Positions 54,743 to 63,974 of a stretch of DNA of 64,000 nt are shown one piece after another. The notes below the pieces were generated by a model that saw nothing but the letters and a program-made list of their open reading frames with translations, ran no database searches and was not told the DNA's origin. How positions within the stretch are numbered: the stretch's first letter is position 1; every line of letters begins with the position of its first letter. The DNA is from Salipaludibacillus keqinensis (GTDB lineage Bacteria; Bacillota; Bacilli; Bacillales; Salisediminibacteriaceae). Made by a program: the position numbers and the translations under genes. The stretch is taken from contig NZ_PDOD01000005.1 of assembly GCF_003226325.1 (NCBI RefSeq), positions 248,001 through 312,000 on the forward strand, read 5' to 3'.

Positions 54743-54746
54743 AGGT

Positions 54747-55097
54747 TTGATAGTAAAACGTGGGGATGTTTATTTTGCAGACCTTTCACCTGTAGTAGGG
54801 TCGGAGCAAGGTGGGGTGAGACCTGTATTGGTGATCCAAAATGATATTGGTAACCGATTCAGTCCAACAGTTATTGTAGCAGCAATTACAGCGCAAATTC
54901 AAAAAGCAAAATTGCCTACTCATGTAGAGATTAATGCGAAGAGATATGGCTTCGATCGGGACTCTGTCATTTTACTGGAACAAGTCCGAACCATTGATAA
55001 ACAACGATTAACTGACAAGATCACGCATTTGGACGATGATATGATGTTAAAAGTGAATAACGCGTTGAATATAAGTATAGGCTTGATTGACTTTTAA
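54747..55097 (+). CDS. ndoA: Toxin EndoA (NdoA), MazF-type mRNA interferase
   Basis: 116 residues, identical in length to B. subtilis EndoA and very similar: [40 protein letters not shown] and [14 protein letters not shown]. It cuts single-stranded RNA at UACAU sites (known for the Bacillus enzyme). TTG at 54747 follows GGGGTG. Strongly conserved in Bacillaceae next to rsbR. Confidence 0.97.
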   Translation: MIVKRGDVYFADLSPVVGSEQGGVRPVLVIQNDIGNRFSPTVIVAAITAQIQKAKLPTHVEINAKRYGFDRDSVILLEQVRTIDKQRLTDKITHLDDDMMLKVNNALNISIGLIDF

Positions 55098-55109
55098 ATA
55101 TCATATGAG

Positions 55110-55145
55110 AAAAGCTACTTTTTTTAAAAAGGTAGCTTTTTTTAT
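55110..55145 (+). terminator. Terminator of the ndoAI-ndoA operon
   Basis: AAAAGCTACTTTTT, short loop, AAAAAGGTAGCTTTTTTT. Confidence 0.92.
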
Positions 55146-55320
55146 TTAATATGTTTTAGGTAATTGTTGGCTTTTAAATCACTTCTTTAGTATTTGGAAC
55201 GTTTCCTGCAAAGGTTTGATGAAGAAGGGGTGATCATGGGATGTTACGTTATTATATTTTATGTTAGCCTATGGTTTACTTATGCTGTTATTCCATAAAA
55301 AAGAAGTGAAAAAGTATATG

Positions 55321-55339
55321 ATAGATTGCAATCTATATA
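55321..55339 (+). promoter_or_regulatory. Perfect 16-base palindrome at the rsbR promoter
   Basis: ATAGATTGCAATCTAT (55321-55336) is self-complementary over its whole length and overlaps the -10-like TATATAA (55333-55339), about 55 bases before rsbR. The rest of the ~290-base gap (55098-55392) holds the ndoA terminator and no gene I would support. Confidence 0.5.
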
Positions 55340-55392
55340 AAACAGTGAAATAATGAAAGCATAACTATTGATTTAAGATGGGGGAAGACTGG

Positions 55393-56217
55393 ATGAATCC
55401 GTTTATTCGCGATATTATTTTAGAACATAAAGAAGAAATCATGGAGACATGGTTGGTGGAAATTAAGAAATTTAGATCGGATGATTTGTTGCAAAATATT
55501 TCAGACACGATGTATGAGAATACAAACCGTGAGTTTGTTAACAAATTGACTCATACAATCCAGAAGGATAAAGATGAGTTTCAAGACGATCTCATTCAAT
55601 TTGCAGAACGATTAATTCAACTGGGGTGGCCGTTGAATTATATTACTAGAGGGTTGCAAGAGTTTCGAAAAATCACAGTAGAAGCTTTATCTGACACAGG
55701 AGAAAATTACTGTAAAAGCATTGAGTTTTTTCAGGAAATTGAGAATTGGATCGATGATATTGTCAACTTATTAGTTAATCAATATTCCGGTTCATGGGAA
55801 AATACCGTATTTTTACAAAAGATGGCTCTTAAAGAACTTTCTGCCCCACTTATTCCTGTGTTCGATAATATTAGTGTCATGCCTCTAATTGGAACAATCG
55901 ATACAGAACGTGCAAAATTAATTATGGAAAATCTTCTTGATGGTGTCATTGAACATCGCTCTCAAGTTGTTTTAATAGATATTACAGGAGTCCCAGTAGT
56001 GGATACCATGGTTGCTCATCACATTATTCAGGCATCTGAAGCCGTTCGATTAGTTGGGGCGAAATGCATTTTAGTTGGAATTCGTCCTGAAATAGCTCAA
56101 ACAATTGTGAATTTGGGAATTGATTTAGGCAAATTCCCAACAAAGAGTACGTTGAAAAAGGGAATTGAATCAGCGCTTGAAATGACACAACGACAAATTG
56201 TTGAAATTGAGGAATAA
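55393..56217 (+). CDS. rsbRA: RsbRA, stressosome scaffold protein
   Basis: 274 residues, same as B. subtilis RsbRA. N-terminal non-heme globin-like sensor (~1-140) and C-terminal STAS domain (~150-274) with phosphorylatable threonines in [16 protein letters not shown]. With RsbS it forms the stressosome that traps RsbT until stress. ATG at 55393 follows GGGGGAA; an earlier ATG at 55378 overlaps it. First gene of the eight-gene sigB operon. Confidence 0.96.
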   Translation: MNPFIRDIILEHKEEIMETWLVEIKKFRSDDLLQNISDTMYENTNREFVNKLTHTIQKDKDEFQDDLIQFAERLIQLGWPLNYITRGLQEFRKITVEALSDTGENYCKSIEFFQEIENWIDDIVNLLVNQYSGSWENTVFLQKMALKELSAPLIPVFDNISVMPLIGTIDTERAKLIMENLLDGVIEHRSQVVLIDITGVPVVDTMVAHHIIQASEAVRLVGAKCILVGIRPEIAQTIVNLGIDLGKFPTKSTLKKGIESALEMTQRQIVEIEE

Positions 56218-56230
56218 GGGGGAACTGGGT

Positions 56231-56587
56231 TTGCGCATTCCAATTTTGAAATTACATGATTACTTATTAATATCCGTTCAAGTAGAGTTGGACGATCAGA
56301 CGGCACTCCAGTTCCAAGAAGACGTCTTGGAGAAGATTCACGAAGAAGGTTCAAGGGGTGTTGTCATTGACTTAACTTCCGTTGAAATGATTGATTCATT
56401 TATCGCTAAAGTTCTAGGTGATGTGGTAGACATGTCTAATTTAATGGGTGCTAAAGTAGTATTAACAGGAATACAACCGGCTGTAGCAATTACATTGATT
56501 GATATGGGAATAGTTTTAGATGAAGTCCCAACTGCCTTAGACCTTGAGCAAGGGTTGGAAAGACTCCAACTCGAATTGGAGGGTTGA
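56231..56587 (+). CDS. rsbS: RsbS, stressosome STAS protein
   Basis: 118 residues. STAS domain with the RsbT phosphorylation serine in [13 protein letters not shown]. Antagonist of RsbT and core of the stressosome. TTG at 56231 follows AAGGGGGAA and begins LRIPILKL like the B. subtilis protein; the longer frame from 56198 overlaps rsbR and is rejected. Confidence 0.95.
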   Translation: MRIPILKLHDYLLISVQVELDDQTALQFQEDVLEKIHEEGSRGVVIDLTSVEMIDSFIAKVLGDVVDMSNLMGAKVVLTGIQPAVAITLIDMGIVLDEVPTALDLEQGLERLQLELEG

Positions 56588-56590
56588 TAT

Positions 56591-56992
56591 ATGCAAGTCC
56601 AAACCCATGTAGATATCCACAGTGAGTGGGGTATAGTCGCTGCAAGGCAAGCAGGTCGAAAACTCGCACGAGAAATCGGGTTTGGTTCCGTGGATCAAGC
56701 GAGAATCACGACTGCAATCTCTGAATTAGCTAGAAATATCTATTTATATGCTAATAGGGGTCAAATAAAAATCGAGGAAGTCACTGCATCAGGAAAACGC
56801 GGGATAAAAATCATTGCTGTTGATGAGGGACCAGGTATTAAAGATCTTCGACGTGTCATGGAAGATGGGTTCACAACCTCAGGAGGATTGGGTGCTGGAC
56901 TTCCAGGAGTCAAACGCCTGATGGATGATTTTAATCTTCACTCGGAATTAAACGAGGGGACGACGATCACAGCAACGAAGTGGCTTCGATAG
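56591..56992 (+). CDS. rsbT: RsbT, switch serine/threonine kinase
   Basis: 133 residues, same as B. subtilis. GHKL kinase fold: N box SELARNIYLYAN, G1 box VDEGPGIKDL, G2 box GGLGAGLPGVKRLMD. It phosphorylates RsbS and RsbR, then leaves to activate RsbU. Three bases after rsbS; AATTGGAGGG upstream. Confidence 0.96.
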   Translation: MQVQTHVDIHSEWGIVAARQAGRKLAREIGFGSVDQARITTAISELARNIYLYANRGQIKIEEVTASGKRGIKIIAVDEGPGIKDLRRVMEDGFTTSGGLGAGLPGVKRLMDDFNLHSELNEGTTITATKWLR

Positions 56993-57006
56993 GGAGGTGC
57001 TTATGC

Positions 57007-58020
57007 TTGGAAGAGACGAAAATTTCAATGTATCAATTATATAAAGATATGCTTACTAGCTATTTAAAAAGTAAAAGCGAACATGCACTATATCATGCTC
57101 AACAATTCAGTAAAGAAATGATGGAGAAGGACATGTCTCCTGAAGAGACTGTGAGCCTCCATCTGTCTGTCTTCCAAGAATTGGCGGAAGATCTTCCGGA
57201 AGAAGTGGTGGACTCCTTTGATTTATTGCTTGAAGTTATGATTGGTTACGGACTCGCATACCGGGAACACCAAAGTCTCCGTGACCGCCAGCAACAATTG
57301 GAATCTGAGCTAAATGTAGCTGCAAGAATGCAACAGTCTCTTCTGCCGAGGGGAGAGATTTCTCTCGACTCGGTTGATTTGGGTGTCATTAGTGTCCCAG
57401 CTGGAAAAATGAGCGGGGATTACTACGATTATGCTTTGGACGAACAGGAGAATATTGGTGTGGCAGTAGCAGATGTGATCGGAAAAGGGATCCCAGCTGC
57501 TATGTCTATGTCCATGATTAAATATGCCATGGATACTCTGCCTGAACAACGGACGAGACCTGCGGAATTATTAGAGAATTTGAACAGAGTGGTAGAACGG
57601 AACATTGAATCAGATATGTTTATCACGATGATGTACGGCTTCTATGATCCGAGAAGCCATCAATTTTATTATGCCAGCGCAGGTCATGAACCTGGGTTTG
57701 TTTATGATGCTCACAACGATAGTTTTAGAAGTCTAGAAGCGAAAGGGCTTGTTCTAGGAGTATCTCCAAAAGTCCGCTATAATGAGGACCATTTAAAGCT
57801 AGAAGTTGGTGATTTTATTGTCCTTTTATCTGACGGCGTAACCGAATGCCGGGTAGATGGAGAGTTTATCGAACGAGAGCAACTTGTTGAAATGATAAGA
57901 AAATACAAACATTTATCCGCTCAGGAAATTGTCGATAAAATTTTTCTTGATTTAGAAAAAGCTCAAGAGTTCCAGTTGAGAGATGATTTTACTCTTCTTA
58001 TTCTTCGTCGTAAGGTTTAG
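57007..58020 (+). CDS. rsbU: RsbU, PP2C-type phosphatase
   Basis: About 337 residues. N-terminal RsbT-binding four-helix region (~1-110) and C-terminal PP2C/SpoIIE domain with MSGDYYD, VADVIGKGIPAA, SAGHEPG and LLSDGVTE, holding the Mn2+ aspartates. When bound by RsbT it dephosphorylates RsbV. TTG at 57007 follows GGGAGGTG at seven bases; an ATG at 56980 overlaps rsbT and is rejected. Confidence 0.95.
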   Translation: MEETKISMYQLYKDMLTSYLKSKSEHALYHAQQFSKEMMEKDMSPEETVSLHLSVFQELAEDLPEEVVDSFDLLLEVMIGYGLAYREHQSLRDRQQQLESELNVAARMQQSLLPRGEISLDSVDLGVISVPAGKMSGDYYDYALDEQENIGVAVADVIGKGIPAAMSMSMIKYAMDTLPEQRTRPAELLENLNRVVERNIESDMFITMMYGFYDPRSHQFYYASAGHEPGFVYDAHNDSFRSLEAKGLVLGVSPKVRYNEDHLKLEVGDFIVLLSDGVTECRVDGEFIEREQLVEMIRKYKHLSAQEIVDKIFLDLEKAQEFQLRDDFTLLILRRKV

Positions 58021-58040
58021 AAGAATAGAATAAGTGGTAT
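58015..58040 (+). promoter_or_regulatory. Sigma-B promoter before rsbV
   Basis: GTTTAG, 14-base spacer, TGGTAT, close to GTTTAA-N12-14-GGGTAT. Same place as the internal autoregulatory sigma-B promoter of B. subtilis. Drives rsbV-rsbW-sigB-rsbX. Confidence 0.8.
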
Positions 58041-58083
58041 AAGTAGAAAATGTAGCTATGTACGTATAATAGGAGGGCTAAAA

Positions 58084-58416
58084 ATGAATTTAGATATTCA
58101 AGTAACAGAAGGAGAACATGGTAACGTCGCCTATTTATCGGGTGAAGTTGATGTTTATACTGCAACAAAATTAAAAGAAACGTTAAATCCAATTGCTGAA
58201 CAAAAAAATTCAGACTTAGTGGTAGATTTGTCTGAAGTCAATTATATAGATAGTACAGGATTAGGAATTTTCATCGGAGTTTTAAAGGCAACTGAGAAAT
58301 CAGGCAGTACGCTGAAATTAACAGGTTTAAATGATCGCGTGAAAAGATTATTTGAAATTACTGGTCTAAACGAAGTGATTGACATTGAGGTAGATGGAAG
58401 AAAGGAGGCAAAATGA
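58084..58416 (+). CDS. rsbV: RsbV, anti-anti-sigma factor
   Basis: 110 residues, STAS fold. The serine in VNYIDSTGLGIFIGVL is the RsbW phosphorylation site. Unphosphorylated RsbV binds RsbW and frees sigma-B. GGAGGGC precedes the ATG; its stop overlaps the rsbW start. Confidence 0.96.
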   Translation: MNLDIQVTEGEHGNVAYLSGEVDVYTATKLKETLNPIAEQKNSDLVVDLSEVNYIDSTGLGIFIGVLKATEKSGSTLKLTGLNDRVKRLFEITGLNEVIDIEVDGRKEAK

Positions 58417-58907
58417 TGACCCGTACCTCTGATATTATTGAAATGAAAGTACCTGCGAAACCTGAATATGTTGGTGTTGTTCGACTGACTGTTTCAGGTG
58501 TAGCCAATCGACTTGGTTACACGTATGACGACATTGAAGATATTAAAATTGCCGTTGCTGAAGCGTGTACTAATGTAGTAAACCACGCATATGAAGCTGA
58601 CCAAGAAGATAATGATATGCATTTAAATTTTGGCGTCTATGAAGATCGATTAGAGTTAATTGTAGCTGATCGAGGTGGAGCAATTGATGTTGAAAAGTTA
58701 AAAAATGAGCGCGGACCGGTTAATAGCGGTCAGGCAATTGAAGAACTGAAGGAAGGGGGTCTTGGACTTTTTTTGATTGAAACACTAATGGATAAAGTAG
58801 AGATCCGCGGAGATTCAGGCGTTATGATTATTATGACGAAGTTTTTACAAAGGGATGGGGTGGACAAGAGTGACCATGGAGTCTCAGAAGAAATCCCAAA
58901 ACAATAA
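58413..58907 (+). CDS. rsbW: RsbW, anti-sigma-B factor and kinase
   Basis: 164 residues. GHKL kinase: N box EACTNVVNHAYEAD, G1 box VADRGGAID, G2 box EGGLGLFLIETLMD. It binds sigma-B or phosphorylates RsbV. Starts in an ATGATGA overlap with rsbV after AAAGGAGG; the second ATG (58416) is equally possible. sigB begins inside its 3' end. Confidence 0.96.
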   Translation: MMTRTSDIIEMKVPAKPEYVGVVRLTVSGVANRLGYTYDDIEDIKIAVAEACTNVVNHAYEADQEDNDMHLNFGVYEDRLELIVADRGGAIDVEKLKNERGPVNSGQAIEELKEGGLGLFLIETLMDKVEIRGDSGVMIIMTKFLQRDGVDKSDHGVSEEIPKQ

Positions 58908-59670
58908 AGAAAAACACAAAGCAGAAGTTTTAGAATGGATTGCAGAATTTCAAGAAACAGGCGATGATGAGCTCCAAACGAAACTTGTCATGGAATTTGA
59001 AAACTTGGTGCACGCTCTTGCGCGGAAATTCTCAAGAGGTCAACGACATGACGAGGATCTTATTCAAGTTGGAATGATTGGTCTATTAGCCGCATTGCGT
59101 CGATTTGACCATACTTTCGGTCGAAGCTTTGAGTCATTTGCCGTCCCTACAATTGTCGGAGAAATTAAACGCTTCATCCGAGATAAAACTTGGAGTGTTC
59201 ATGTTCCGAGGCGAATAAAAGAGTTAGGTCCGAAAATTAAAGGCGCAGTGGAAGACCTAACGACTAAATTACAAAGATCACCACAAGTGGATGAAATCGC
59301 AGATCACCTAGGAGTTTCTGAAGAAGAAATCTTGGAAACGATGGAAATGGGTAAGAGTTACCAAGCCTTATCTGTAGATCGTTCGATTGAAGCGGACGAT
59401 GAAGGTAGCGCAGTAACGTTACTTGACTTGGTCGGATCAAATGAAGATGGATATGAACAAACGGATCAACAATTACTTCTAGAGAAAGCTTTTACGGTTC
59501 TGACGGAGCGTGAAAAACAAATTTTACAACTCACTTACTTTGAGAACTTGAGTCAAAAAGAAACGGGTGAGAACTTAGGTATATCACAGATGCATGTCTC
59601 CAGACTGCAGCGAAGAGCATTACAAAAACTACGTGAATCTATACGAATAGAACCGACGGAGTGCTTATAA
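58870..59670 (+). CDS. sigB: RNA polymerase sigma factor SigB
   Basis: About 266 residues. Region 2 (HDEDLIQVGMIGLLAALRRF, SFAVPTIVGEIKRFIRDKTW), region 3, and region 4 (LSQKETGENLGISQMHVSRL). General-stress sigma factor. The GTG at 58870 follows GGGGTGG at seven bases; the ATG at 58876 gives a length nearer to B. subtilis. Overlaps rsbW by 38 bases and rsbX by one. Confidence 0.96.
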   Translation: MTMESQKKSQNNKEKHKAEVLEWIAEFQETGDDELQTKLVMEFENLVHALARKFSRGQRHDEDLIQVGMIGLLAALRRFDHTFGRSFESFAVPTIVGEIKRFIRDKTWSVHVPRRIKELGPKIKGAVEDLTTKLQRSPQVDEIADHLGVSEEEILETMEMGKSYQALSVDRSIEADDEGSAVTLLDLVGSNEDGYEQTDQQLLLEKAFTVLTEREKQILQLTYFENLSQKETGENLGISQMHVSRLQRRALQKLRESIRIEPTECL

Positions 59671-60275
59671 TGATCGAACATCAAGATTTGAAGGAAGTAG
59701 ATATCAGTATTTACCAGATAGCGAAGAAGGGTAATTGGTGTTCTGGCGACGCTTTTTACACAGTGAGGACAGACAACTATGTCGTTTGTGCTGTAGCTGA
59801 CGGCTTAGGTAGTGGTGAAGAAGCGATGGATGCCTCCTCTGCGGCGATGTCCGTGATTAAAAGAGACCATGATTTGGATACGGAAACGATTATGGATCGA
59901 TGTAACCAAGTTCTATGGGGAACGCGCGGTGTGGTCATGACGATCTTAAAACTGGACTTTCACTCTGGGATCATTGAATATACAAATATCGGTAATATCA
60001 CTTGTACATTTTACAAACCTTCAGGTGAATTGTACCGTCCAGTTCCTACTAGAGGATACCTTTCCGGTAAAAAGAAAAAGTTTAAAACCCAACGAATTCC
60101 TTATGAAAAAGATACGATTTTCCTTGTATACTCCGACGGATTGATTTTCGACCCTGTTTATCATTCGATATTTTCAAAAGTAGATACACCGAGAAGAATG
60201 ATTGATAGAGTGGTAGATTTAATGCAAGATTCAAATGATGATACAACGATCTTGGTCGGGAAAGTAAACAGATAA
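59670..60275 (+). CDS. rsbX: RsbX, serine phosphatase
   Basis: 201 residues, PP2C-like: CAVADGLGSGEEAM and FLVYSDGLIFDP keep the metal-binding aspartates. It dephosphorylates RsbS and RsbR to reset the stressosome. ATG overlaps the sigB stop (TAATG) with GGAG upstream. Last gene of the sigB operon before a strong terminator. Confidence 0.95.
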   Translation: MIEHQDLKEVDISIYQIAKKGNWCSGDAFYTVRTDNYVVCAVADGLGSGEEAMDASSAAMSVIKRDHDLDTETIMDRCNQVLWGTRGVVMTILKLDFHSGIIEYTNIGNITCTFYKPSGELYRPVPTRGYLSGKKKKFKTQRIPYEKDTIFLVYSDGLIFDPVYHSIFSKVDTPRRMIDRVVDLMQDSNDDTTILVGKVNR

Positions 60276-60297
60276 CCTTAAGACTATACATTGCTGC

Positions 60298-60346
60298 AAA
60301 AAGCCGAACGATCGAGAGGAACATTTCGATCGTTCGGCTTTTTTTA
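60298..60346 (+). terminator. Terminator of the sigB operon
   Basis: AAAAAGCCGAACGATCGA, loop, CGATCGTTCGGCTTTTTTT. Confidence 0.95.
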
Positions 60347-60539
60347 GATAACTGTAGTAAATAGAGTGCTCGAGCGCTTTGATCTATAGATCGTTGTCTT
60401 TCACCTAACATGGTGTCTTGACGAGCTATTCCACTGAAATAGCAACTTTTCTTTTTAGTAGACTAGTGTTATGATCGCAGTTTCAGTATAATTTACTCAG
60501 CAGAGCAATACCATATTGTTTAGTAACGGAGGCGAAGGT

Positions 60540-62717
60540 ATGGAGTGGAGTGAACAGCAAAAGAGTATTCTTACTCTAGTGACAAAAAGGATTAATTTGC
60601 AAGAACATCGTGTTAAAAGTGTTATTGAGATGTCAGAGGAAGGGAATACGGTGCCTTTCATCGCTCGTTATAGAAAAGAAATGACCGGTGGTATGGATGA
60701 AGACCAAATTCGCAACATTTTAGAGTCGTGGGATTATGCAACGGCTTTAGCTAAAAGAAAAGAAGAAGTGATCAGGCTCATCGAAGAACAGGAGAAAATG
60801 ACACCTGAACTTAAAGCGGAAATTACTAAAGCTAGTAAGCTTCAAGAACTAGAAGACCTGTACCGTCCATACAAGCAAAAGCGGCGAACGAAAGCTACCG
60901 TGGCGAAAGAAAAAGGCCTTGAACCTCTAGCTCAGTGGTTGATGTCTCTTCCGAAAGATGGGAATGTGAAAGAAGAAGCAGCTAAGTATGTTGATGATGA
61001 AAAAGAGGTACATAACGAGGAAGAAGCATTGCAAGGAGCGAAAGATATTATAAGTGAGTATTTCTCAGATGATGCGGCGGTTCGAAAGCACATTCGTTAC
61101 GTGACATTTAAGGAAGGGAAGGTCACTTCTGAGAAGAAACCGAAGGCAGAAGATGAGAAGTCCATTTATGAAATGTACTATGAATACTCCGAACAAGTTC
61201 AAAAGGTTGTTCCTCACAGAGTATTAGCCTTAAACCGTGGGGAAAAAGAAGGTGTGTTGAAGGTGGCCATAGAACCACCAGCCGACAGGATTGTCAGTTG
61301 GATGGAAAGGCACGTGGTAAAAGGAAAACAAACGATAGCAAAAGATACATTAATTGAAGCGATTGAAGACGGATATAAGAGATTAATTCAACCTTCCATC
61401 GAACGAGAAATACGTAAAGAAGTGAGTGAAACAGCTGAAGAACAAGCGATTCATATTTTTTCTGAAAATTTGAGGAACCTATTGTTGCAGCCACCTTTAA
61501 AGGGACGAATTGTCTTAGGGGTAGATCCGGCATTTCGAACGGGTTGCAAGTTAGCTGTCGTAGATGAAACAGGTAAAATGATGGAAGTTGGCGTCATCTA
61601 TCCTACTCAGCCCTGGAACAAAGTAAATGAAGCGAAGCAAAAGGTGAAGAAACTGATTAAACAGTATAACGTTGAAATGATTGCTGTAGGGAATGGTACG
61701 GCTTCAAGGGAAACGGAACAGTTCATTGCTGAACTTCTAAGAGAAGTAGAAGAGGAAGTGTTTTATTTAATAGTTAATGAAGCGGGGGCAAGCGTTTATT
61801 CTGCGTCCAAGCTTGCAAAAGAAGAGTTTCCAGACCTTCAAGTAGAAGAACGTAGTGCTGTGTCTATTGCTCGTCGTATTCAAGATCCTTTAGCTGAACT
61901 TGTTAAAATTGATCCGAAATCAGTTGGCGTTGGGCAATATCAGCATGATGTGGCGCAAGCGAAATTAAATGACAGCCTTACCTTTGTCGTGGAGACCGTC
62001 GTAAACCAAGTAGGTGTGAACGTGAATACAGCCTCATCTTCCTTGTTGCAATATGTGTCTGGTTTATCCAAAAGTGTGGCGAATAACATCGTTAAACGAC
62101 GGGAAGAAGAAGGTAAATTCACAACTCGCACGCAACTGAAGAAAGTACCTCGACTCGGGTTGAAGACGTATGAACAAAGTATTGGATTTATTAGGATTCT
62201 AGATGGGGAGCAACCGCTAGACCAAACCTCCATTCATCCTGAAAGCTATGGAGTAACTAAAAAGATTATGAAAGAACTGGGTATTAACCTAGAAGAAATC
62301 GGTACAGTAGAAGTGAAACAAAAATTAGAAAATGTCCAACTTAGGGAGATGGCTGAAAGACATGAGGTTGGAATTCCAACCCTACAAGATATCTTTGATT
62401 CCTTATCTAGACCGGGACGAGATCCACGAGATGATGTCCAGAAACCACTTCTTAAGACAGATGTGTTATCAATGGAAGACTTATCAAAAGGGTTGGAACT
62501 GGAAGGGACCGTCCGAAACGTAGTTGATTTCGGAGCTTTCGTAGATATCGGAGTGAAACAAGACGGGTTGGTTCATATCTCTAAACTGGCGAATCGTTTT
62601 GTTAAACATCCTATGGAAGTAGTCTCAGTCGGAGACGTGGTGACTGTCTGGGTAGAAGATGTTGATACTAGAAAAGGGCGAGTCGCATTAACCATGCTTA
62701 AACCTGAGCAACAGTAA
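60540..62717 (+). CDS. tex: Tex family RNA-binding protein (YdcI-like)
   Basis: 725 residues. N-terminal helical region with VPFIARYRKEMTGGMDEDQI, YqgF-like RNase H fold (VLGVDPAFRTGCKLAVVD), helix-hairpin-helix pair (SGLSKSVANNIVKRREEEG and KKVPRLGLKTYEQ) and a C-terminal S1 domain (GTVRNVVDFGAFVDIGVKQD). A widely conserved transcription-associated RNA-binding protein. ATG at 60540 follows GGAGGCGAAGG; the TTG at 60516 is upstream of that site. Same place as in B. subtilis. Confidence 0.95.
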   Translation: MEWSEQQKSILTLVTKRINLQEHRVKSVIEMSEEGNTVPFIARYRKEMTGGMDEDQIRNILESWDYATALAKRKEEVIRLIEEQEKMTPELKAEITKASKLQELEDLYRPYKQKRRTKATVAKEKGLEPLAQWLMSLPKDGNVKEEAAKYVDDEKEVHNEEEALQGAKDIISEYFSDDAAVRKHIRYVTFKEGKVTSEKKPKAEDEKSIYEMYYEYSEQVQKVVPHRVLALNRGEKEGVLKVAIEPPADRIVSWMERHVVKGKQTIAKDTLIEAIEDGYKRLIQPSIEREIRKEVSETAEEQAIHIFSENLRNLLLQPPLKGRIVLGVDPAFRTGCKLAVVDETGKMMEVGVIYPTQPWNKVNEAKQKVKKLIKQYNVEMIAVGNGTASRETEQFIAELLREVEEEVFYLIVNEAGASVYSASKLAKEEFPDLQVEERSAVSIARRIQDPLAELVKIDPKSVGVGQYQHDVAQAKLNDSLTFVVETVVNQVGVNVNTASSSLLQYVSGLSKSVANNIVKRREEEGKFTTRTQLKKVPRLGLKTYEQSIGFIRILDGEQPLDQTSIHPESYGVTKKIMKELGINLEEIGTVEVKQKLENVQLREMAERHEVGIPTLQDIFDSLSRPGRDPRDDVQKPLLKTDVLSMEDLSKGLELEGTVRNVVDFGAFVDIGVKQDGLVHISKLANRFVKHPMEVVSVGDVVTVWVEDVDTRKGRVALTMLKPEQQ

Positions 62718-62727
62718 AAGACCGCAA

Positions 62728-62763
62728 TCCCCCGATAAAATGTACGGTTTTTCACTCGGGGGA
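62728..62763. other. Inverted repeat after tex
   Basis: TCCCCCGA and TCGGGGGA, eight perfect pairs with a 20-base loop, just past the tex stop. There is no T-run, so it is a weak terminator at best. Confidence 0.45.
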
Positions 62764-62827
62764 GACGGAATGGCAATTTGCTATGTGTTTAATCGAATTG
62801 TTGTGGGAACCCCAACTTCTAAATCAT

Positions 62828-62947
62828 TTACTCTGAATTTGCTTTGGAATTTTTATAATAAAACCAGCATTGGTTGAGTATTCGTATTCTTCTCAGATCT
62901 CTTTTATCATAAGCTTCCTGCAATTGCCGCTTTAGCCAGGACGGCAT
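62828..62947 (-). CDS. cmpA: Cortex morphogenetic protein CmpA
   Basis: 39 residues: MPSWLKRQLQEAYDKRD... through ILNQCWFYYKNSKA. It matches the small B. subtilis CmpA (start MPNWLKKQ, core LNQCWFYY, as recalled) and lies at the same place and orientation between tex and ydcK. CmpA delays cortex assembly until the spore coat is properly formed and acts with ClpXP on SpoIVA. AAGGAGGTG is six bases before the ATG. Its presence indicates a spore former. Too short for most gene finders. Confidence 0.9.
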   Translation of the reverse strand: MPSWLKRQLQEAYDKRDLRRIRILNQCWFYYKNSKANSE

Positions 62948-62959
62948 ATTTTCACCTCC

Positions 62960-63403
62960 TTCTGGAGCCGACTTAAAAGTTATAATATTAATAGTGTATG
63001 TGGGAAGGTCTGTACAAGAGAGTGAATTTAAGCAGAAAAGTTTATTATTTTAATAACTCATCTCAAACCAGTTGTTGGTATTAGAAGAACAGGAAAGAAA
63101 CTGAGGCTTGTAACGTGGATCAAAGAATTTTAGAGGTCTGTTGTCGTACAATAAAGCGATATGACACTATTAAACTTACCACTCATTGATCATAGAACTA
63201 TTCTTTAAAAGCTAACGTTCATTATAGTTCCATAAACTGAATAGATGAGTTTACAAATGGAAGCGGAGGGGGCTTATGAATTAACATTTTTAGTCTCGGT
63301 GTAATCACCTCTCTGCAATCCTTTGTCGCAAGGTTTTAACGAAGTTTGATGGTAATTATATTAAACGAAGATGTAAGGTAGACGAGCGTGGTTAAAGGAT
63401 GGG
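62960..63403. other. Gap between cmpA and the SprT-like gene
   Basis: About 440 bases, AT-rich, with no open frame that has a ribosome site. It must hold the cmpA promoter (minus) and that of the SprT-like gene (plus). No riboswitch or tRNA recognised. Confidence 0.6.
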
Positions 63404-63409
63404 GTGAAA

Positions 63410-63883
63410 TTGACCAACGAACAATTGCAACGATTGACAGAGGAATTATCAACGAAGTATTTTAATAAGCCGTTTTTACATGTTGCTTTTTTCAATCATC
63501 GGCTAAGAACGACTGGAGGCCGATATGCCCTTGGGAGCCATCATATTGAAATTAACCCTAAGCATCTGGACCATTACGGTGAAAAAGAGTTAATTAGTAT
63601 TATCAAACACGAGTTGTGCCACTACCACTTACATATTGAAGGGAAAGGTTATCAACATAAGGATATGGATTTTAAACAGCTATTGAAAAAGGTAGGTGGA
63701 ACTCGCCATTGTCAAACATTGCCCAACAGCCGTAATCAATCACGAGTGCTTCATCTTTACAAGTGTAAGTCATGTAATATGAAATTTCATAGAAAACGTC
63801 GATTTAATACACAACGGTATGTATGTGGGAAATGCAAAGGGAGAATTATTAAGGTCGAAAGTTTATCACTAAAAAATCATTGA
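63410..63883 (+). CDS. SprT-like zinc metalloprotease family protein (YdcK-like)
   Basis: 157 residues. HELCHYH is the zinc-binding HExxH-type site (with cysteine inserted), and the last 45 residues carry a CKSC...CGKC zinc ribbon. The N terminus LRTTGGRYALGSHHIEINP is typical of the family. SprT/YdcK proteins are linked to DNA-protein crosslink proteases, but the Bacillus role is not known to me. TTG at 63410 resembles the start of the B. subtilis protein (MxNExLQ); the GTG at 63404 is also possible. Confidence 0.88.
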   Translation: MTNEQLQRLTEELSTKYFNKPFLHVAFFNHRLRTTGGRYALGSHHIEINPKHLDHYGEKELISIIKHELCHYHLHIEGKGYQHKDMDFKQLLKKVGGTRHCQTLPNSRNQSRVLHLYKCKSCNMKFHRKRRFNTQRYVCGKCKGRIIKVESLSLKNH

Positions 63884-63908
63884 CGAGCGATTTTGTATAT
63901 GGTACATT
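63880..63908 (+). promoter_or_regulatory. Promoter P1 of a downstream operon
   Basis: TTGACG, 17-base spacer, TACATT. The -35 overlaps the stop codon of the SprT-like gene. Confidence 0.7.
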
Positions 63909-63945
63909 ATAAAAGTCGCTGACAAAACAGTTGTTCTAAAATCTA

Positions 63946-63974
63946 TTGACTTCAAAGAGTCGATAAGTTACAAT
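63946..63974 (+). promoter_or_regulatory. Promoter P2 of a downstream operon
   Basis: TTGACT, 17-base spacer, TACAAT, 66 bases after P1. Tandem strong promoters at the window edge, where B. subtilis has a tRNA cluster, suggest a tRNA or rRNA operon just beyond. Confidence 0.75.

Noticed and set aside
55261-55353. A 30-codon hydrophobic frame upstream of rsbR (start MLAYGLLMLLFHKK)
   Set aside because: No ribosome site, and it runs through the palindrome and promoter of rsbR; too weak to call a gene.
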